A DNA stretch of 64,000 nucleotides from an uncultured Bacteroides sp. (lineage in GTDB: Bacteria > Bacteroidota > Bacteroidia > Bacteroidales > Bacteroidaceae): the NCBI GenBank assembly GCA_900766005.1, contig CAAFTU010000028.1, positions 13,032-77,031 of the forward strand, in the 5' to 3' direction. The notes beneath the pieces were generated by a model that made no database searches, was not told where the DNA came from, and worked only from the letters and a program-made list of their open reading frames with translations. Shown here in pieces: positions 30,901 to 40,942 of this stretch; within the stretch, counting starts at the first letter, position 1; each line of letters opens with the position of its first letter. The translations under genes were made by a program, and so were the position numbers.

Positions 30901-33900
30901 CCTTTTCTGGATAATCTTTTTCCAGTTGTTCCAGAAGAAGAGGTCGCGCCATTTCTCGAAGTCTTTCTTGTAGACAATACCTACACCTTGTGTGGTGAGA
31001 TTGGTCTTGGTATAATAGCGGTCGTTTGTTTCGTTGTAGGCTTTCAAGCGGACATCGCCCGAACGGGTCAGCAACCATTCAGCCTCGAAGTCGCCCACGA
31101 AGTTGGTGTTGGCCATCGGATTGTCTCGGTAGCCGAAGTTTCCGTTGATCAGCAGCCGGTTGTTGAGCAGCTGGCCGGACAGGATACCTTCCACCTCAAC
31201 ATCCGTCCAGCCTTTGTCGCCGGTGCTCAGGTTGGTGCCGATGTTCCAGTTGTTGGTCTCGAACACCTGCGAGAGGGCATTGTTGAGCTGCCCGGAGAGG
31301 GTGGACGAGAGGACGGACGACATGACGTTGGAGTTCTGGTTGTTGTTGCGTGCATCCTCGGTGTAGAACTTGCCGATGCCGAGCAGGTAGAGTATCTGCA
31401 TGTTCATCTGCTCCTCCGTGCTGATGTAGTTGCGCACCAGTGTCTGCACTTCATCGCGTTCGTTGGGCAGTTCGATGCCGAGCTTGATGCTGGGGCGTAC
31501 CAGCATGCCGCTCAGGTTCATGATGCAGTTCACCCTCACGTTGGGCTGCTGGATGGCGAATGACTCATCCGGTATCAGGTCGTTCAGCGAAGCAGAGTTG
31601 ACGGTATAGGATGCCTGAATGTCCATGTTGGCATCGAGCGGAGCTCCGTTGAAAGTGATGGTGCTGCCGTCTTTGATGACAAAGTCTTTGCGGATTACCT
31701 CCTGAAGGCTGAACTTGTACACTCCTTGGGTGATATTGTAGTTGCCGAACATGCGCACATCTCCTTTGTTGTAGAATTCGGTGCGGATGTTGCCGTTGCC
31801 TTTGGCATGGATGTAATCGCCGGCAATGGGGTCCATGATGATGCGCATGCTGGCATCGGGAGTGGCATCAACCAGAATATTCAGGCGGATGTCTGTTTCC
31901 TGTTCTGCTTCTTCTTCCTGGTATTGCTGCTGTGCCTTTTCAAAGTAGGAAACCAGCTGCACAGAATCCTGCACGGTGCGCCGCGGTGTCTTGTCGACAA
32001 ACTTGATAAACTGGTTGCTTGTGGCCGATGCCACGCTGCCGTTGATGTAGGTAAACACCGTGTTGCGGTTGGTGGTCATGGCTGCGTTCACTTCCAGTCC
32101 GCGCGTGGCATCTCCCGACAGGCTCACGTTGCCGGTGCCGTATACGGTGCCGTAGAAGGGCATGTCGGATGATTCCTTCGTGTTCATCACCAGCATGTTG
32201 TGGGCTTCTATGTTAAAGTGGTAATGAAGATCTTTGAAGTGCTTGAAGTGGAGGTATCCGTTTAAGGTGCCGGGATGTCCTTCCATATCAGCAATGTGCA
32301 TGTGCTTAAAGTCCAGTCCGGTGGGGGCCAGATGAATGGTGTCTTTCACGGCAAAACGGGCATTCAGGATGTCGAATTTCATGGATGCATCGGTCATCAC
32401 CGCACCGTCGAGGTTCAATCCCTTGAACTTGCCGTAGAAATGTACTTTTCCCGTGCCTCTTCCCTGTATGTCGGTGGCAATGGAACTCATGTAATGTTCT
32501 AAGAACTTGAGATTGAGGGAGTGAGCGTCAATCTGCAGGTCGAGTCCGCTTTCGGGCTTGAGGGGGTAGATGATACCTGTCACACGCGACGGAGTGGGGC
32601 CTGCATCGTGTATCGAGGCATCCAGGCGGATACCCCGGTGGTCGTTGTCCCATTCACCATAGATGTCGAGATCGCCCAGACGTCCGTGGTTGAGCGAGAA
32701 GTTCTTGACAAACAGGCGCGTGTTCATCACCGGCTTCTGCAGCACGCCGCAAGCATAGGCGGTGCCGGAGGCATCTCCTTCGAAGTTGACATCGTCGGAG
32801 ATGTTGGCTATATCGAACACGTAGCCCATATTGATGTCTTTCAGATCAATCTTCACGCTGTCTTCCGGCAGGCTCGACAGGGTGCCGTTGACGCGTACAT
32901 GGCGGTCTTGATGGCTGAAATAGAAATTGTGTATGTTCACTTTGCCCGAATCGATCACCACCTGAGACGGGTGGATGTTCCAGAGGGTGTCGTTGAGCAG
33001 GATTTCCGTGGGGCGGATGTCTACACTCGTCTTCAGCAGCCGTTTTTCTCCCTCCGTACGGATGAAGTTGGCCACTGCCGACAAGCGTCCGCTATAAGTT
33101 GTCTGCGCATCGTTGCCCCAGTTGAGCGTGGTGCTCACCTGGTCGTCGGCCGCCTCTGCATAGACGGAGAGGTTCATGGCTCCTTTTTTCTTGATGCTGG
33201 TGAGCCGCACTTGCGCCCGGATATGGTCGTCGGGGTTCTCACACAGGATGAGTCCGGATTCAATGAAGTTGTTCTTATACCTCAGATGAGGGAAATAGCC
33301 TTCGATACGCAGTCGTTGGGCGGGGTCGTTGAAGGATCCTTTGACCGTGGAATGTGTATAGATGGTAAGCGGTATGTCGAAGACGGTGGAGAGCAGCTCC
33401 GTATTATATATATGTATGTCGAACACAAATTTATTTTGGGTCACTACTTTCTTTTTGGGCGGAAGGAGCAGCGAAGGGACATACTTGCGAAGGATATTCA
33501 TCACGCTCGCAGGCAGGGTGTGGTACTGGAACTGTCCTTTGATGTCTGCAGTGAGGAATTCGGAGCGAAGCTTCAGCTGGTTTTCTCCGTCTTCTTTGTG
33601 GGCCTGAATGTTCATGTTTTTCATGAAATAGCTCTTGTCAGGGCTCTGGAATTGCAGACTGTCAATGTTGATTTCGCCTTTCATCTCGTCGATGGAGCCG
33701 CCGGTAAAGTCGGCTTTCAGCTTCAGCGAGAGATCGGAATCGGCGTATTTGTCGGTGAGGTTCAAATCGTGGGGGCGCACCTTGTCGATGACCGCAAGGA
33801 AATTGAAGGTGGGCGTTTGGGTGGCCACATTGAAGTTGCCGTTGAGCAGAACCGAGCCGTTGGGGTCGTCGAGTGCCACCTTCCCGTTGAAGCCACCCGA

Positions 33901-35289
33901 CTTGTAGATGCCGTCGAGTGTGATGTTCTCGTATTTGTACTGGCTATAGTCGATGGACGACACCAGCCCTTTCAGCTCGATGGAGGGGAGCTGGTGGGCG
34001 GCATGGCGACCGTGCACATCGAGGTTGAAGGTGATTTCTCCCAATTTGGAATTTGCCACCAGGGTGCCCAGTTTGTAGTTGTGGGTTTTGACGGATCCTG
34101 AATAGGAGAAAAGCCCTTTTTCTTTGTTTGAACTTAATTTCAAGTCGGTCTGCACATTGCCCAGTGAGGTGCGCAGCAGGCCGTAGGTCACCAGGTCGTT
34201 GAAATAGCCGGATATCTCTCCCCGGAAATTAATGTCCCCCAGGCGTTTGAGCACGGGAGGGGTGCCGGTGTAGTGGGACACCAGGTTGCGCACCAGGTGG
34301 TCCATCCCCTGGGTGTGGATGGAAAGGTCGGAGAGGGTGCCGTAAATATAGGCATCGCCGGGGTGCGACAAATCCTGCAGGGAGGCATCGCCTTTCAATC
34401 GGAATTTGCGGTTGAAGGCGGTGATTTCCAGGTTGCTACATTCCAGCTGGTTGACGGTGCCCTGCACGTTCATATCGATCGTGATGGGGTCTTTAAAATG
34501 GGCCAGGGCGGGCACAAAGGGCGAAATGTCTTTCAGTGTGAGCTGCGAAGGCAGGGTTTGAAACGAAAAGTGCACTTGGTCGGCAAAATGCTGGAATGCA
34601 CCCAAACTGTCGTATCTCACGCGGATGGTGTCCATCTTGAATGAGGTCTGGGGCAATTCGATGGTAAAATTCTCGATATCGGTGCGCTGGCTGTTGGCTA
34701 TCAGTTTCATACTGAGCTTCTTCAGTGAGAATCCGGATGCCTTTTCATCCAGGCTGAGACGCTTGATGCCGAGGTTGACCGAGTCTTTGCTGAGGGCTTT
34801 GAGTGAAATGTTGCCGATGATGTTCTGAAGCTGGATGTGCTTGGCGTTGAACTTCCCGGGCGTTTCTTTTTCAGAAAGTACGTGATAGGCCATGCGTCCG
34901 CGGCGGATTAAGATGGAGTTGATGCGCAAATCGAGTGCGCTTTCCTTTTTAACCGTGTCTTTGGAGGCCAATGCATCGAGCACAAACTGGAAATTGGCTG
35001 GTGCGTCGGGTGTTTGCTTCTGCAGGTGGATGTTGAAACCGAACAGCTGCACGCTGCTGATGGAGATTTTTCCTTCAAAGAACGGGGTGATGTCGAATTT
35101 GGCCGACAGGCGGGTGACCTTGATCATTTCCTGCCCTTGCTGGTCGTTGAGCAAGACGTCATCGATGATGATGCGGTTGAGCAACCCCATGTTGATTTTG
35201 CCAATGCTGACCTCGGTCTTCAGCACTTGCGACAGCTGATGGGATACCCACACACTCATAACTTGCTGAATATATGGTATATTCAACAA
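30868..35289 (-). CDS. tamB: TamB/DUF490-domain translocation and assembly protein
   Basis: At least 1473 residues, a large repeated beta-structured periplasmic protein with a C-terminal DUF490/TamB domain (GTGNVSLSGDATRGLEVNAA and GTNLSTGDKGWTDVEVEG regions). TamB-type proteins bridge inner and outer membrane and carry phospholipids or help outer-membrane protein assembly. The listed start is a TTG inside the expected N-terminal membrane anchor. The same frame continues upstream as KKTVRWIVGIILGVYIGAII (about 35290-35349), a perfect signal anchor, but it reaches a stop near 35410 without an ATG, GTG or TTG. The real start is therefore non-standard or lost to a small mutation. It is divergent from tsaD. 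Confidence 0.85.
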   Translation of the reverse strand: MLNIPYIQQVMSVWVSHQLSQVLKTEVSIGKINMGLLNRIIIDDVLLNDQQGQEMIKVTRLSAKFDITPFFEGKISISSVQLFGFNIHLQKQTPDAPANFQFVLDALASKDTVKKESALDLRINSILIRRGRMAYHVLSEKETPGKFNAKHIQLQNIIGNISLKALSKDSVNLGIKRLSLDEKASGFSLKKLSMKLIANSQRTDIENFTIELPQTSFKMDTIRVRYDSLGAFQHFADQVHFSFQTLPSQLTLKDISPFVPALAHFKDPITIDMNVQGTVNQLECSNLEITAFNRKFRLKGDASLQDLSHPGDAYIYGTLSDLSIHTQGMDHLVRNLVSHYTGTPPVLKRLGDINFRGEISGYFNDLVTYGLLRTSLGNVQTDLKLSSNKEKGLFSYSGSVKTHNYKLGTLVANSKLGEITFNLDVHGRHAAHQLPSIELKGLVSSIDYSQYKYENITLDGIYKSGGFNGKVALDDPNGSVLLNGNFNVATQTPTFNFLAVIDKVRPHDLNLTDKYADSDLSLKLKADFTGGSIDEMKGEINIDSLQFQSPDKSYFMKNMNIQAHKEDGENQLKLRSEFLTADIKGQFQYHTLPASVMNILRKYVPSLLLPPKKKVVTQNKFVFDIHIYNTELLSTVFDIPLTIYTHSTVKGSFNDPAQRLRIEGYFPHLRYKNNFIESGLILCENPDDHIRAQVRLTSIKKKGAMNLSVYAEAADDQVSTTLNWGNDAQTTYSGRLSAVANFIRTEGEKRLLKTSVDIRPTEILLNDTLWNIHPSQVVIDSGKVNIHNFYFSHQDRHVRVNGTLSSLPEDSVKIDLKDINMGYVFDIANISDDVNFEGDASGTAYACGVLQKPVMNTRLFVKNFSLNHGRLGDLDIYGEWDNDHRGIRLDASIHDAGPTPSRVTGIIYPLKPESGLDLQIDAHSLNLKFLEHYMSSIATDIQGRGTGKVHFYGKFKGLNLDGAVMTDASMKFDILNARFAVKDTIHLAPTGLDFKHMHIADMEGHPGTLNGYLHFKHFKDLHYHFNIEAHNMLVMNTKESSDMPFYGTVYGTGNVSLSGDATRGLEVNAAMTTNRNTVFTYINGSVASATSNQFIKFVDKTPRRTVQDSVQLVSYFEKAQQQYQEEEAEQETDIRLNILVDATPDASMRIIMDPIAGDYIHAKGNGNIRTEFYNKGDVRMFGNYNITQGVYKFSLQEVIRKDFVIKDGSTITFNGAPLDANMDIQASYTVNSASLNDLIPDESFAIQQPNVRVNCIMNLSGMLVRPSIKLGIELPNERDEVQTLVRNYISTEEQMNMQILYLLGIGKFYTEDARNNNQNSNVMSSVLSSTLSGQLNNALSQVFETNNWNIGTNLSTGDKGWTDVEVEGILSGQLLNNRLLINGNFGYRDNPMANTNFVGDFEAEWLLTRSGDVRLKAYNETNDRYYTKTNLTTQGVGIVYKKDFEKWRDLFFWNNWKKIIQKRKKEKAAQKNQ

Positions 35290-35386
35290 AATTATAGCCC
35301 CGATATATACTCCCAGTATGATTCCGACTATCCAGCGTACAGTTTTCTTTAGTGTTGTGATATGCGAATACTTTAGATTTTGAGAA

Positions 35387-35394
35387 CAAAAATA
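35387..35394 (-). promoter_or_regulatory. -7 element for tamB
   Basis: The minus strand reads TATTTTTG, a TAnnTTTG match, about 40 bp before the first Lys-Lys codons of the expected TamB anchor. Transcription from here means the true start codon must lie between about 35380 and 35345. Confidence 0.45.
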
Positions 35395-35428
35395 TAAAAT
35401 AGTTCGTTATGAATCGTACTTTTATCAT

Positions 35429-35436
35429 TACTTTTG
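35429..35436 (+). promoter_or_regulatory. -7 element for tsaD
   Basis: TACTTTTG followed by tagcg, 26 bp before the tsaD ATG at 35463. Confidence 0.55.
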
Positions 35437-35462
35437 TAGCGTTTTAAATAGATTAAGTGCTT

Positions 35463-36482
35463 ATGAGTGTAATAATACTGGGAATTGAATCCTCTTGTGA
35501 TGACACTTCGGCTGCTGTAATCAAGGATGGTTACTTGCTTTCGAATGTTGTGTCGAGTCAGGCGGTGCATGAGGCATACGGCGGCGTAGTGCCTGAATTG
35601 GCTTCACGCGCCCATCAACAGAATATCGTGCCGGTGGTGCATGAGGCATTGAAACGTGCAGGTGTGACAAAAGAAGAATTGAGCGCGGTGGCTTTTACCC
35701 GCGGACCGGGTCTGATGGGGTCTTTGCTGGTGGGTGTCTCTTTCGCTAAAGGGTTTGCTCGCTCGCTGGGAGTGCCTATGATTGATGTTAATCACTTGAC
35801 TGGCCATGTGTTGGCGCATTTTATTAAAGCAGAGGGTGAAGAGAATCGGCAACCTGAATTCCCTTTCTTGTGCTTGCTGGTATCGGGCGGTAATTCGCAG
35901 ATTATATTGGTGAAGGCTTACAATGATATGCAGATTCTGGGGCAGACAATCGATGATGCGGCAGGCGAGGCGATTGATAAGTGCTCGAAGGTAATGGGAC
36001 TGGGTTATCCCGGCGGACCGATCATCGATAAGCTGGCTCGGCAGGGCAATCCGAAGGCGTTTACTTTCAGCAAACCGCATATCCCGGGGTTGGATTACAG
36101 CTTCAGCGGACTGAAGACTTCGTTCTTGTATTCGCTGCGCGACTGGATGAAAGAGGATCCTGATTTCATTGAGCATCACAAGACGGATCTGGCTGCTTCG
36201 CTGGAGGCTACTGTGGTGGATATTTTGATGAATAAGCTGAGAAAGGCTGCCAAGGAGTATAAAATTAAAGATGTGGCGGTGGCTGGCGGTGTTTCTGCCA
36301 ACAACGGCTTGCGCAATGCTTTCAAGGAACATGCCGAGAAGTATGGCTGGAATATATTTATTCCGAAGTTCAGCTATACAACCGACAATGCGGCGATGAT
36401 TGCCATTACGGGGTATTTTAAGTACCTGGATAAGGATTTCTGTACAATTGATCTGCCGGCTTATTCTCGGGTGACGTTGTAA
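35463..36482 (+). CDS. tsaD: tRNA N6-adenosine threonylcarbamoyltransferase
   Basis: 339 residues from ATG at 35463; GTG at 35457 would add only two residues. ASKHA fold. [17 protein letters not shown] at the start, metal-binding H111 and H115 in [21 protein letters not shown], and the C-terminal [10 protein letters not shown] and TTDNAAMIA motifs. With TsaB, TsaE and TsaC it makes the t6A modification at position 37 of ANN-decoding tRNAs. It is an essential housekeeping gene. Followed by cinA after 61 bp, probably in one transcript. Confidence 0.97.
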   Translation: MSVIILGIESSCDDTSAAVIKDGYLLSNVVSSQAVHEAYGGVVPELASRAHQQNIVPVVHEALKRAGVTKEELSAVAFTRGPGLMGSLLVGVSFAKGFARSLGVPMIDVNHLTGHVLAHFIKAEGEENRQPEFPFLCLLVSGGNSQIILVKAYNDMQILGQTIDDAAGEAIDKCSKVMGLGYPGGPIIDKLARQGNPKAFTFSKPHIPGLDYSFSGLKTSFLYSLRDWMKEDPDFIEHHKTDLAASLEATVVDILMNKLRKAAKEYKIKDVAVAGGVSANNGLRNAFKEHAEKYGWNIFIPKFSYTTDNAAMIAITGYFKYLDKDFCTIDLPAYSRVTL

Positions 36483-36543
36483 GCGGATCGGGCGGTTGTG
36501 CAGGGTGTATTACTATTGTATTGTTATTATATTAATAAGGAGT

Positions 36544-37776
36544 ATGCTTGCGGAAATTATAACGATTGGTGATGAACTGCTGATTGGACAGGTGGTGGAT
36601 ACCAATTCGGCCTGGATGGGCAGTGAACTGAATAAAATCGGTGTCGAGGTGCTGCGGATTGTGTCGGTGAGGGATCGGGAGGATGAAATCATGGAGGCTA
36701 TCGACAGTGCGATGAACCGGGTGGATATTGTCCTGGTGACTGGCGGACTGGGACCGACGAAGGATGATATCACGAAGCAGACGCTTTGCAAGTATTTTCA
36801 TACGGAGCTGGTGTTCGACGAAGCTGTGTTTGAGAACGTGAAGCGTGTTCTGGCCGGAAAAATACCGATGAATGCGCTGAATAAGGCTCAGGCAATGGTG
36901 CCTCGCGACTGTACGGTCATCAATAATCCGGTGGGTAGCGCGTCGGTGAGCTGGTTTGAGAAAGAAGGTAAGGTGCTTGTTTCGATGCCGGGCGTGCCTC
37001 AGGAGATGAAGACGGTGATGAGCGAGAGTGTGTTGCCCCGCCTGCATGAGCGTTTTCACACGGATGTGATCATGCATCAGATGTTTCTCGTGCAGAATCA
37101 GCCGGAATCTGTGCTGGCGATGAAGCTGGCCGAGTGGGAGGATGCGTTGCCTGCTTGCCTGAAGCTGGCTTATTTGCCGAAGTTAGGGATTATCCGGCTG
37201 CGCTTGACCGGACGCGGACGTGAGGAAGCGGAAATCAAGGCGGTCATGGAGCGTGAGAAGAAGAAGCTGGAGGAGATATTGGGCGATGATATTTTCAGCG
37301 AAGAGGATATTCCGCTGGAAGTAATCGTGGGCGACCTGCTGAGAAAGAAGCAGCTGACGGTGGCTACGGCCGAGAGCTGCACGGGCGGAAGCATTGCGGA
37401 ACGGCTGACTTCCATCGCTGGAAGTTCGGATTATTTCAAGGGAAGTGTGGTGGCTTATTCGAATGAGGTGAAGATGAAGCTGCTGCAGGTGTCTCCTGAA
37501 ACGCTCCGTTTGCATGGTGCGGTGAGCGAGCAGACCGTGATTGAAATGGTGAAAGGTGCGATGAAAGCGCTGGAAACCGACTGTGCGGTTGCCACCTCGG
37601 GAATTGCAGGTCCCGGCGGGGGAACTCCGGAGAAGCCGGTGGGCACCGTTTGGATAGCTGTTGGTTATAAAAATGAAATTCGGACGTACCGGCAGGAAAC
37701 GAACCGCGGAAGGGCTATGAATATCGAAAGAGCAGGCAATAATGCCCTCTTGATGCTGCGCGATATGCTGAAATGA
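36544..37776 (+). CDS. cinA: CinA-family protein (competence/damage-inducible; nicotinamide nucleotide amidase domain)
   Basis: 410 residues from the ATG at 36544, preceded by aaggag; the frame upstream reads hydrophobic non-conserved sequence. The N-terminal MoCF/COG1058 domain begins [21 protein letters not shown] and has [13 protein letters not shown]. The C-terminal amidase domain has [22 protein letters not shown] and [17 protein letters not shown]. The full-length form is known as ADP-ribose pyrophosphatase plus NMN deamidase and acts in pyridine nucleotide recycling. It lies between tsaD and the ribosomal protein cluster, as in other Bacteroidales. Confidence 0.95.
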   Translation: MLAEIITIGDELLIGQVVDTNSAWMGSELNKIGVEVLRIVSVRDREDEIMEAIDSAMNRVDIVLVTGGLGPTKDDITKQTLCKYFHTELVFDEAVFENVKRVLAGKIPMNALNKAQAMVPRDCTVINNPVGSASVSWFEKEGKVLVSMPGVPQEMKTVMSESVLPRLHERFHTDVIMHQMFLVQNQPESVLAMKLAEWEDALPACLKLAYLPKLGIIRLRLTGRGREEAEIKAVMEREKKKLEEILGDDIFSEEDIPLEVIVGDLLRKKQLTVATAESCTGGSIAERLTSIAGSSDYFKGSVVAYSNEVKMKLLQVSPETLRLHGAVSEQTVIEMVKGAMKALETDCAVATSGIAGPGGGTPEKPVGTVWIAVGYKNEIRTYRQETNRGRAMNIERAGNNALLMLRDMLK

Positions 37777-37897
37777 AGAAAAATAGAGGGTAATAAGTGA
37801 ATTATTTTAAGATTTTCTTGTTTTATACGGATAAAAGTGCTTACTTTGCGCTCTGTTTGAAATAAGATAGATATAAAACTATAAAAATAAGATAGAA

Positions 37898-38158
37898 ATG
37901 TCGAAGATTTGTCAAATTACCGGAAAGAAAGCCATGATTGGCAACAATGTTTCACACTCAAAGAGAAGAACTAAGAGAACCTTTGATTTGAACTTGTTTA
38001 CTAAGAAGTTCTATTATGTAGAACAGGATTGTTGGATCAGCCTTAGCCTTTGCGCTAACGGACTGCGTATTATCAACAAAAAAGGACTGGACGCTGCGCT
38101 GACAGAAGCTGTGGCTAAAGGTTATTGTGATTGGAAAAGCATTAAAGTAATCGGCTAA
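37898..38158 (+). CDS. rpmB: 50S ribosomal protein L28
   Basis: 86 residues, beginning [21 protein letters not shown] and containing [20 protein letters not shown], the bL28 hallmarks. It lacks the Cys-rich zinc site apart from Cys5. First gene of the rpmB-rpmG-DUF4295 cluster, which ends at the terminator at 38573. Confidence 0.97.
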   Translation: MSKICQITGKKAMIGNNVSHSKRRTKRTFDLNLFTKKFYYVEQDCWISLSLCANGLRIINKKGLDAALTEAVAKGYCDWKSIKVIG

Positions 38159-38179
38159 ACGTAGAGGAGAAAACTTACA

Positions 38180-38368
38180 ATGGCAAAGAAAGCAAAAGGT
38201 AACAGAGTACAGGTGATTCTGGAATGTACAGAACACAAAGATAGTGGAATGCCGGGAACATCTCGTTATATCACAACTAAGAACAGAAAGAACACTACTG
38301 AAAGACTTGAGTTGAAGAAATACAACCCGATTCTGAAGAGAGTGACAGTGCATAAGGAAATTAAATAA
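38180..38368 (+). CDS. rpmG: 50S ribosomal protein L33
   Basis: 62 residues, beginning [20 protein letters not shown] and ending [15 protein letters not shown], typical bL33. It lacks the zinc-binding CxxC pairs, so it is the zinc-free form. 21 bp after rpmB and 17 bp before the DUF4295 gene. Confidence 0.97.
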   Translation: MAKKAKGNRVQVILECTEHKDSGMPGTSRYITTKNRKNTTERLELKKYNPILKRVTVHKEIK

Positions 38369-38385
38369 TAAAAAAAGTATAACCC

Positions 38386-38544
38386 ATGGCAAAGAAAGCA
38401 GTAGCAACCTTGCACGAAGGTAACAAAGAAGGTCGTGCTTATACCAAGGTTATCAAGATGGTGAAGTCTCCGAAAACTGGTGCTTACATCTTTGATGAAA
38501 AAATGGTTCCGAACGAAAAAGTACAAGACTTTTTCAAGAAATAA
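38386..38544 (+). CDS. DUF4295 small basic protein, Bacteroidetes-specific companion of L28/L33
   Basis: 52 residues, MAKKAVATLHEGNKEGR to a C-terminal VQDFFKK, with SPKTGAYIFDEKMV in the middle. It is too short for most gene finders. It belongs to the DUF4295 family, which follows rpmG throughout Bacteroidetes. Basic charge, size and constant placement make it a likely ribosome-associated protein, but a function is not established from sequence. Confidence 0.92.
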   Translation: MAKKAVATLHEGNKEGRAYTKVIKMVKSPKTGAYIFDEKMVPNEKVQDFFKK

Positions 38545-38572
38545 TTGAAATAGCAACTACGCTATACATGTC

Positions 38573-38609
38573 AAATCCCCTCATTGTTGTAGATGAGGGG
38601 ATTTTTTTA
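38573..38609 (+). terminator. Terminator of the ribosomal protein cluster
   Basis: AAATCCCCTCAT (38573-38584) pairs with ATGAGGGGATTT (38593-38604) and is followed by a T-run: a textbook intrinsic terminator. Confidence 0.92.
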
Positions 38610-38643
38610 TTCTTACTTTTTTTACTTTTTCAATCCTTTGTTA

Positions 38644-38651
38644 TATCTTTG
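38644..38651 (+). promoter_or_regulatory. -7 element for the ftsY-rimO transcript
   Basis: TATCTTTG followed by tagcataatg, 32 bp before the ftsY ATG. Confidence 0.6.
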
Positions 38652-38683
38652 TAGCATAATGAATTGTACAAATAACCGTAGAT

Positions 38684-39643
38684 ATGGGATTTTTTAGTTT
38701 TTTTTCAAAGGAAAAGAAGGAAACGTTAGATAAAGGATTATCTAAGACCAAAGAAAGTGTGTTCAGTAAGATTGCTCGTGCGGTAGCAGGCAAATCAAAG
38801 GTAGATGATGAAGTGCTGGATAATCTGGAAGAAGTGTTGATTACTTCGGATGTCGGTGTGGAGACTACGCTCAATATCATCAAGCGGATTGAAAAGCGGG
38901 CCGCTACGGATAAGTACGTGAATACGAAGGAACTGAATCATATTTTGCGCGATGAGATTGCGGCTCTTTTGACTGAAAACAACTCGGATGACGTGGCCGA
39001 CTTTGATGTTCCATTGAATAAAAAGCCGTATGTCATTATGGTGGTGGGCGTGAATGGTGTAGGTAAGACTACGACAATCGGTAAGCTGGCCTTCCAGTTC
39101 AAGAAAGCTGGCAAGTCTGTTTACCTGGGCGCTGCTGATACGTTCCGCGCGGCAGCTGTGGAGCAGCTTGTGATTTGGGGCGAACGGGTGGGTGTGCCTG
39201 TTGTCAAGCAGAAGATGGGATCTGACCCTGCTTCTGTGGCTTATGATACATTGAGCTCGGCTGTGGCCAATAATGCGGATGTGGTGATTATTGATACGGC
39301 TGGACGTCTTCATAATAAGGTGGGCTTGATGAACGAGCTTACGAAAATCAAGAATGTGATGAAGAAGGTGGTGCCCGATGCGCCGAATGAGGTACTTTTG
39401 GTGCTCGACGGTTCTACGGGACAGAATGCTTTCGAACAAGCGAAACAGTTTACGCTGGCTACTGAAGTAACGGCTATGGCTATCACCAAGCTGGACGGTA
39501 CAGCTAAGGGTGGGGTTGTGATTGGCATTTCTGACCAGTTTAAGATTCCTGTAAAGTATATCGGCTTGGGTGAAGGCATGGAAGACTTGCAGGTGTTCCG
39601 CAAGAAGGAATTTGTTGATTCGTTGTTTGGAGAAAACGCATGA
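38684..39643 (+). CDS. ftsY: Signal recognition particle receptor FtsY
   Basis: 319 residues. A short lysine-rich N-terminus replaces the long acidic A domain of E. coli. Then come the N domain and the G domain with G1 GVNGVGKTTTIGK (122-134), LGAADTFRAAAVEQL, IDTAGRLHNK and TKLDGTAKGG. This GTPase docks SRP-ribosome complexes at the inner membrane. The stop overlaps the rimO start by ATGA (39640-39643). Confidence 0.97.
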   Translation: MGFFSFFSKEKKETLDKGLSKTKESVFSKIARAVAGKSKVDDEVLDNLEEVLITSDVGVETTLNIIKRIEKRAATDKYVNTKELNHILRDEIAALLTENNSDDVADFDVPLNKKPYVIMVVGVNGVGKTTTIGKLAFQFKKAGKSVYLGAADTFRAAAVEQLVIWGERVGVPVVKQKMGSDPASVAYDTLSSAVANNADVVIIDTAGRLHNKVGLMNELTKIKNVMKKVVPDAPNEVLLVLDGSTGQNAFEQAKQFTLATEVTAMAITKLDGTAKGGVVIGISDQFKIPVKYIGLGEGMEDLQVFRKKEFVDSLFGENA

Positions 39644-40941
39644 AAAGAAATCAGATTGATATAATCACCTTAGGGTGTTCGAAGAATCTTGTGGATTCTG
39701 AGCAGTTGATCCGCCAACTGGAAGAAGCGGGCTATAGTGTGACTCACGACACAGAGAATCCTGAGGGAGAAATAGCTGTGATCAATACGTGTGGATTTAT
39801 CGGGGATGCCAAGGAGGAATCTATCAATATGATTCTGGAATTTGCAGAACGGAAAGAGGAGGGCGACTTGAACAAGCTTTTTGTGATGGGTTGTCTGTCT
39901 GAACGCTATCTGAAGGAATTGGCTATCGAAATCCCGCAGGTGGATAAGTTCTATGGCAAGTTTAACTGGAAGGAGTTGCTGAATGATTTGGGTAAGGCGT
40001 ATCATGAGGAGTTGCATATCGAGCGTACGCTGACTACTCCCCGCCATTATGCTTATCTGAAGATTTCGGAGGGATGTGACCGTAAATGCTCGTATTGTGC
40101 GATTCCTATTATTACCGGCCGGCACACTTCGAAGCCGATGGAGGAAATCCTGGATGAGGTGCGCTATCTGGTATCTCAAGGGGTGAAGGAGTTTCAGGTC
40201 ATTGCTCAGGAGTTGACGTATTATGGTGTGGATCTGTATAAGAAGCAGATGCTTCCTGAATTGATAGAGCGTATTTCGGATATCCCGGGAGTGGAATGGA
40301 TTCGCTTGCATTATGCTTATCCGGCGCATTTCCCCACTGATTTGTTCCGTGTGATGCGTGAACGAGACAATGTCTGCAAATACATGGATATTGCTCTTCA
40401 GCACATCAGCGATAATATGCTGAAAATGATGCGCAGGCAGGTGAACAAGGAGGATACGTACAGACTGATTGAACAGTTCCGTAAGGAAGTGCCGGGTATT
40501 CATCTGAGAACCACGCTGATGGTGGGGCATCCGGGTGAAACGGAGGCGGACTTTGAGGAGTTGAAGGAGTTTGTCCGGAAGGTGCGTTTCGACCGGATGG
40601 GGGCTTTTGCTTATTCTGAAGAGGAAGGTACGTATGCGGCAGAAGCTTATGAGGATTCGATTCCGGAAGAGGTGAAGCAGGCTCGGCTGGATGAGCTGAT
40701 GGATATTCAGCAGGGTATTTCTGCCGAACTGAGTGCTGCTAAGATCGGCCAGCAGATGAAGGTGATCATCGACCGTCTGGAGGGTGATTATTATATCGGC
40801 AGAACGCAGTTTGATTCGCCGGAGGTGGATCCTGAGGTTTTGATTAATGCTGCTGATGGAGAACTGGAAATCGGGCAATTCTATCTCACAGAGGTGATAG
40901 ATGCAGATGATTTCGATTTGTATGCAAAGGTGATAAGCTAA
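39640..40941 (+). CDS. rimO: Ribosomal protein S12 methylthiotransferase
   Basis: 433 residues. The N-terminal MTTase domain has cluster ligands C13, C51 and C85. The radical SAM domain has CDRKCSYC with cysteines 146, 150 and 153, and AIPIITGRHTSKP follows. The C-terminal TRAM domain begins near GQQMKVIIDRLEGDYYIGRT. It adds a methylthio group to Asp89 of S12 using two 4Fe-4S clusters. Co-translated with ftsY; the HU gene follows after one base. Confidence 0.97.
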   Translation: MKRNQIDIITLGCSKNLVDSEQLIRQLEEAGYSVTHDTENPEGEIAVINTCGFIGDAKEESINMILEFAERKEEGDLNKLFVMGCLSERYLKELAIEIPQVDKFYGKFNWKELLNDLGKAYHEELHIERTLTTPRHYAYLKISEGCDRKCSYCAIPIITGRHTSKPMEEILDEVRYLVSQGVKEFQVIAQELTYYGVDLYKKQMLPELIERISDIPGVEWIRLHYAYPAHFPTDLFRVMRERDNVCKYMDIALQHISDNMLKMMRRQVNKEDTYRLIEQFRKEVPGIHLRTTLMVGHPGETEADFEELKEFVRKVRFDRMGAFAYSEEEGTYAAEAYEDSIPEEVKQARLDELMDIQQGISAELSAAKIGQQMKVIIDRLEGDYYIGRTQFDSPEVDPEVLINAADGELEIGQFYLTEVIDADDFDLYAKVIS

Positions 40942-40942
40942 T

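Noticed and set aside
30868..35289. Long plus-strand frames (up to 526 codons) opposite tamB
   Set aside because: They are antisense shadows of a GC-biased beta-repeat gene; compositions are His/Val/Gly-rich with no domains or promoters.
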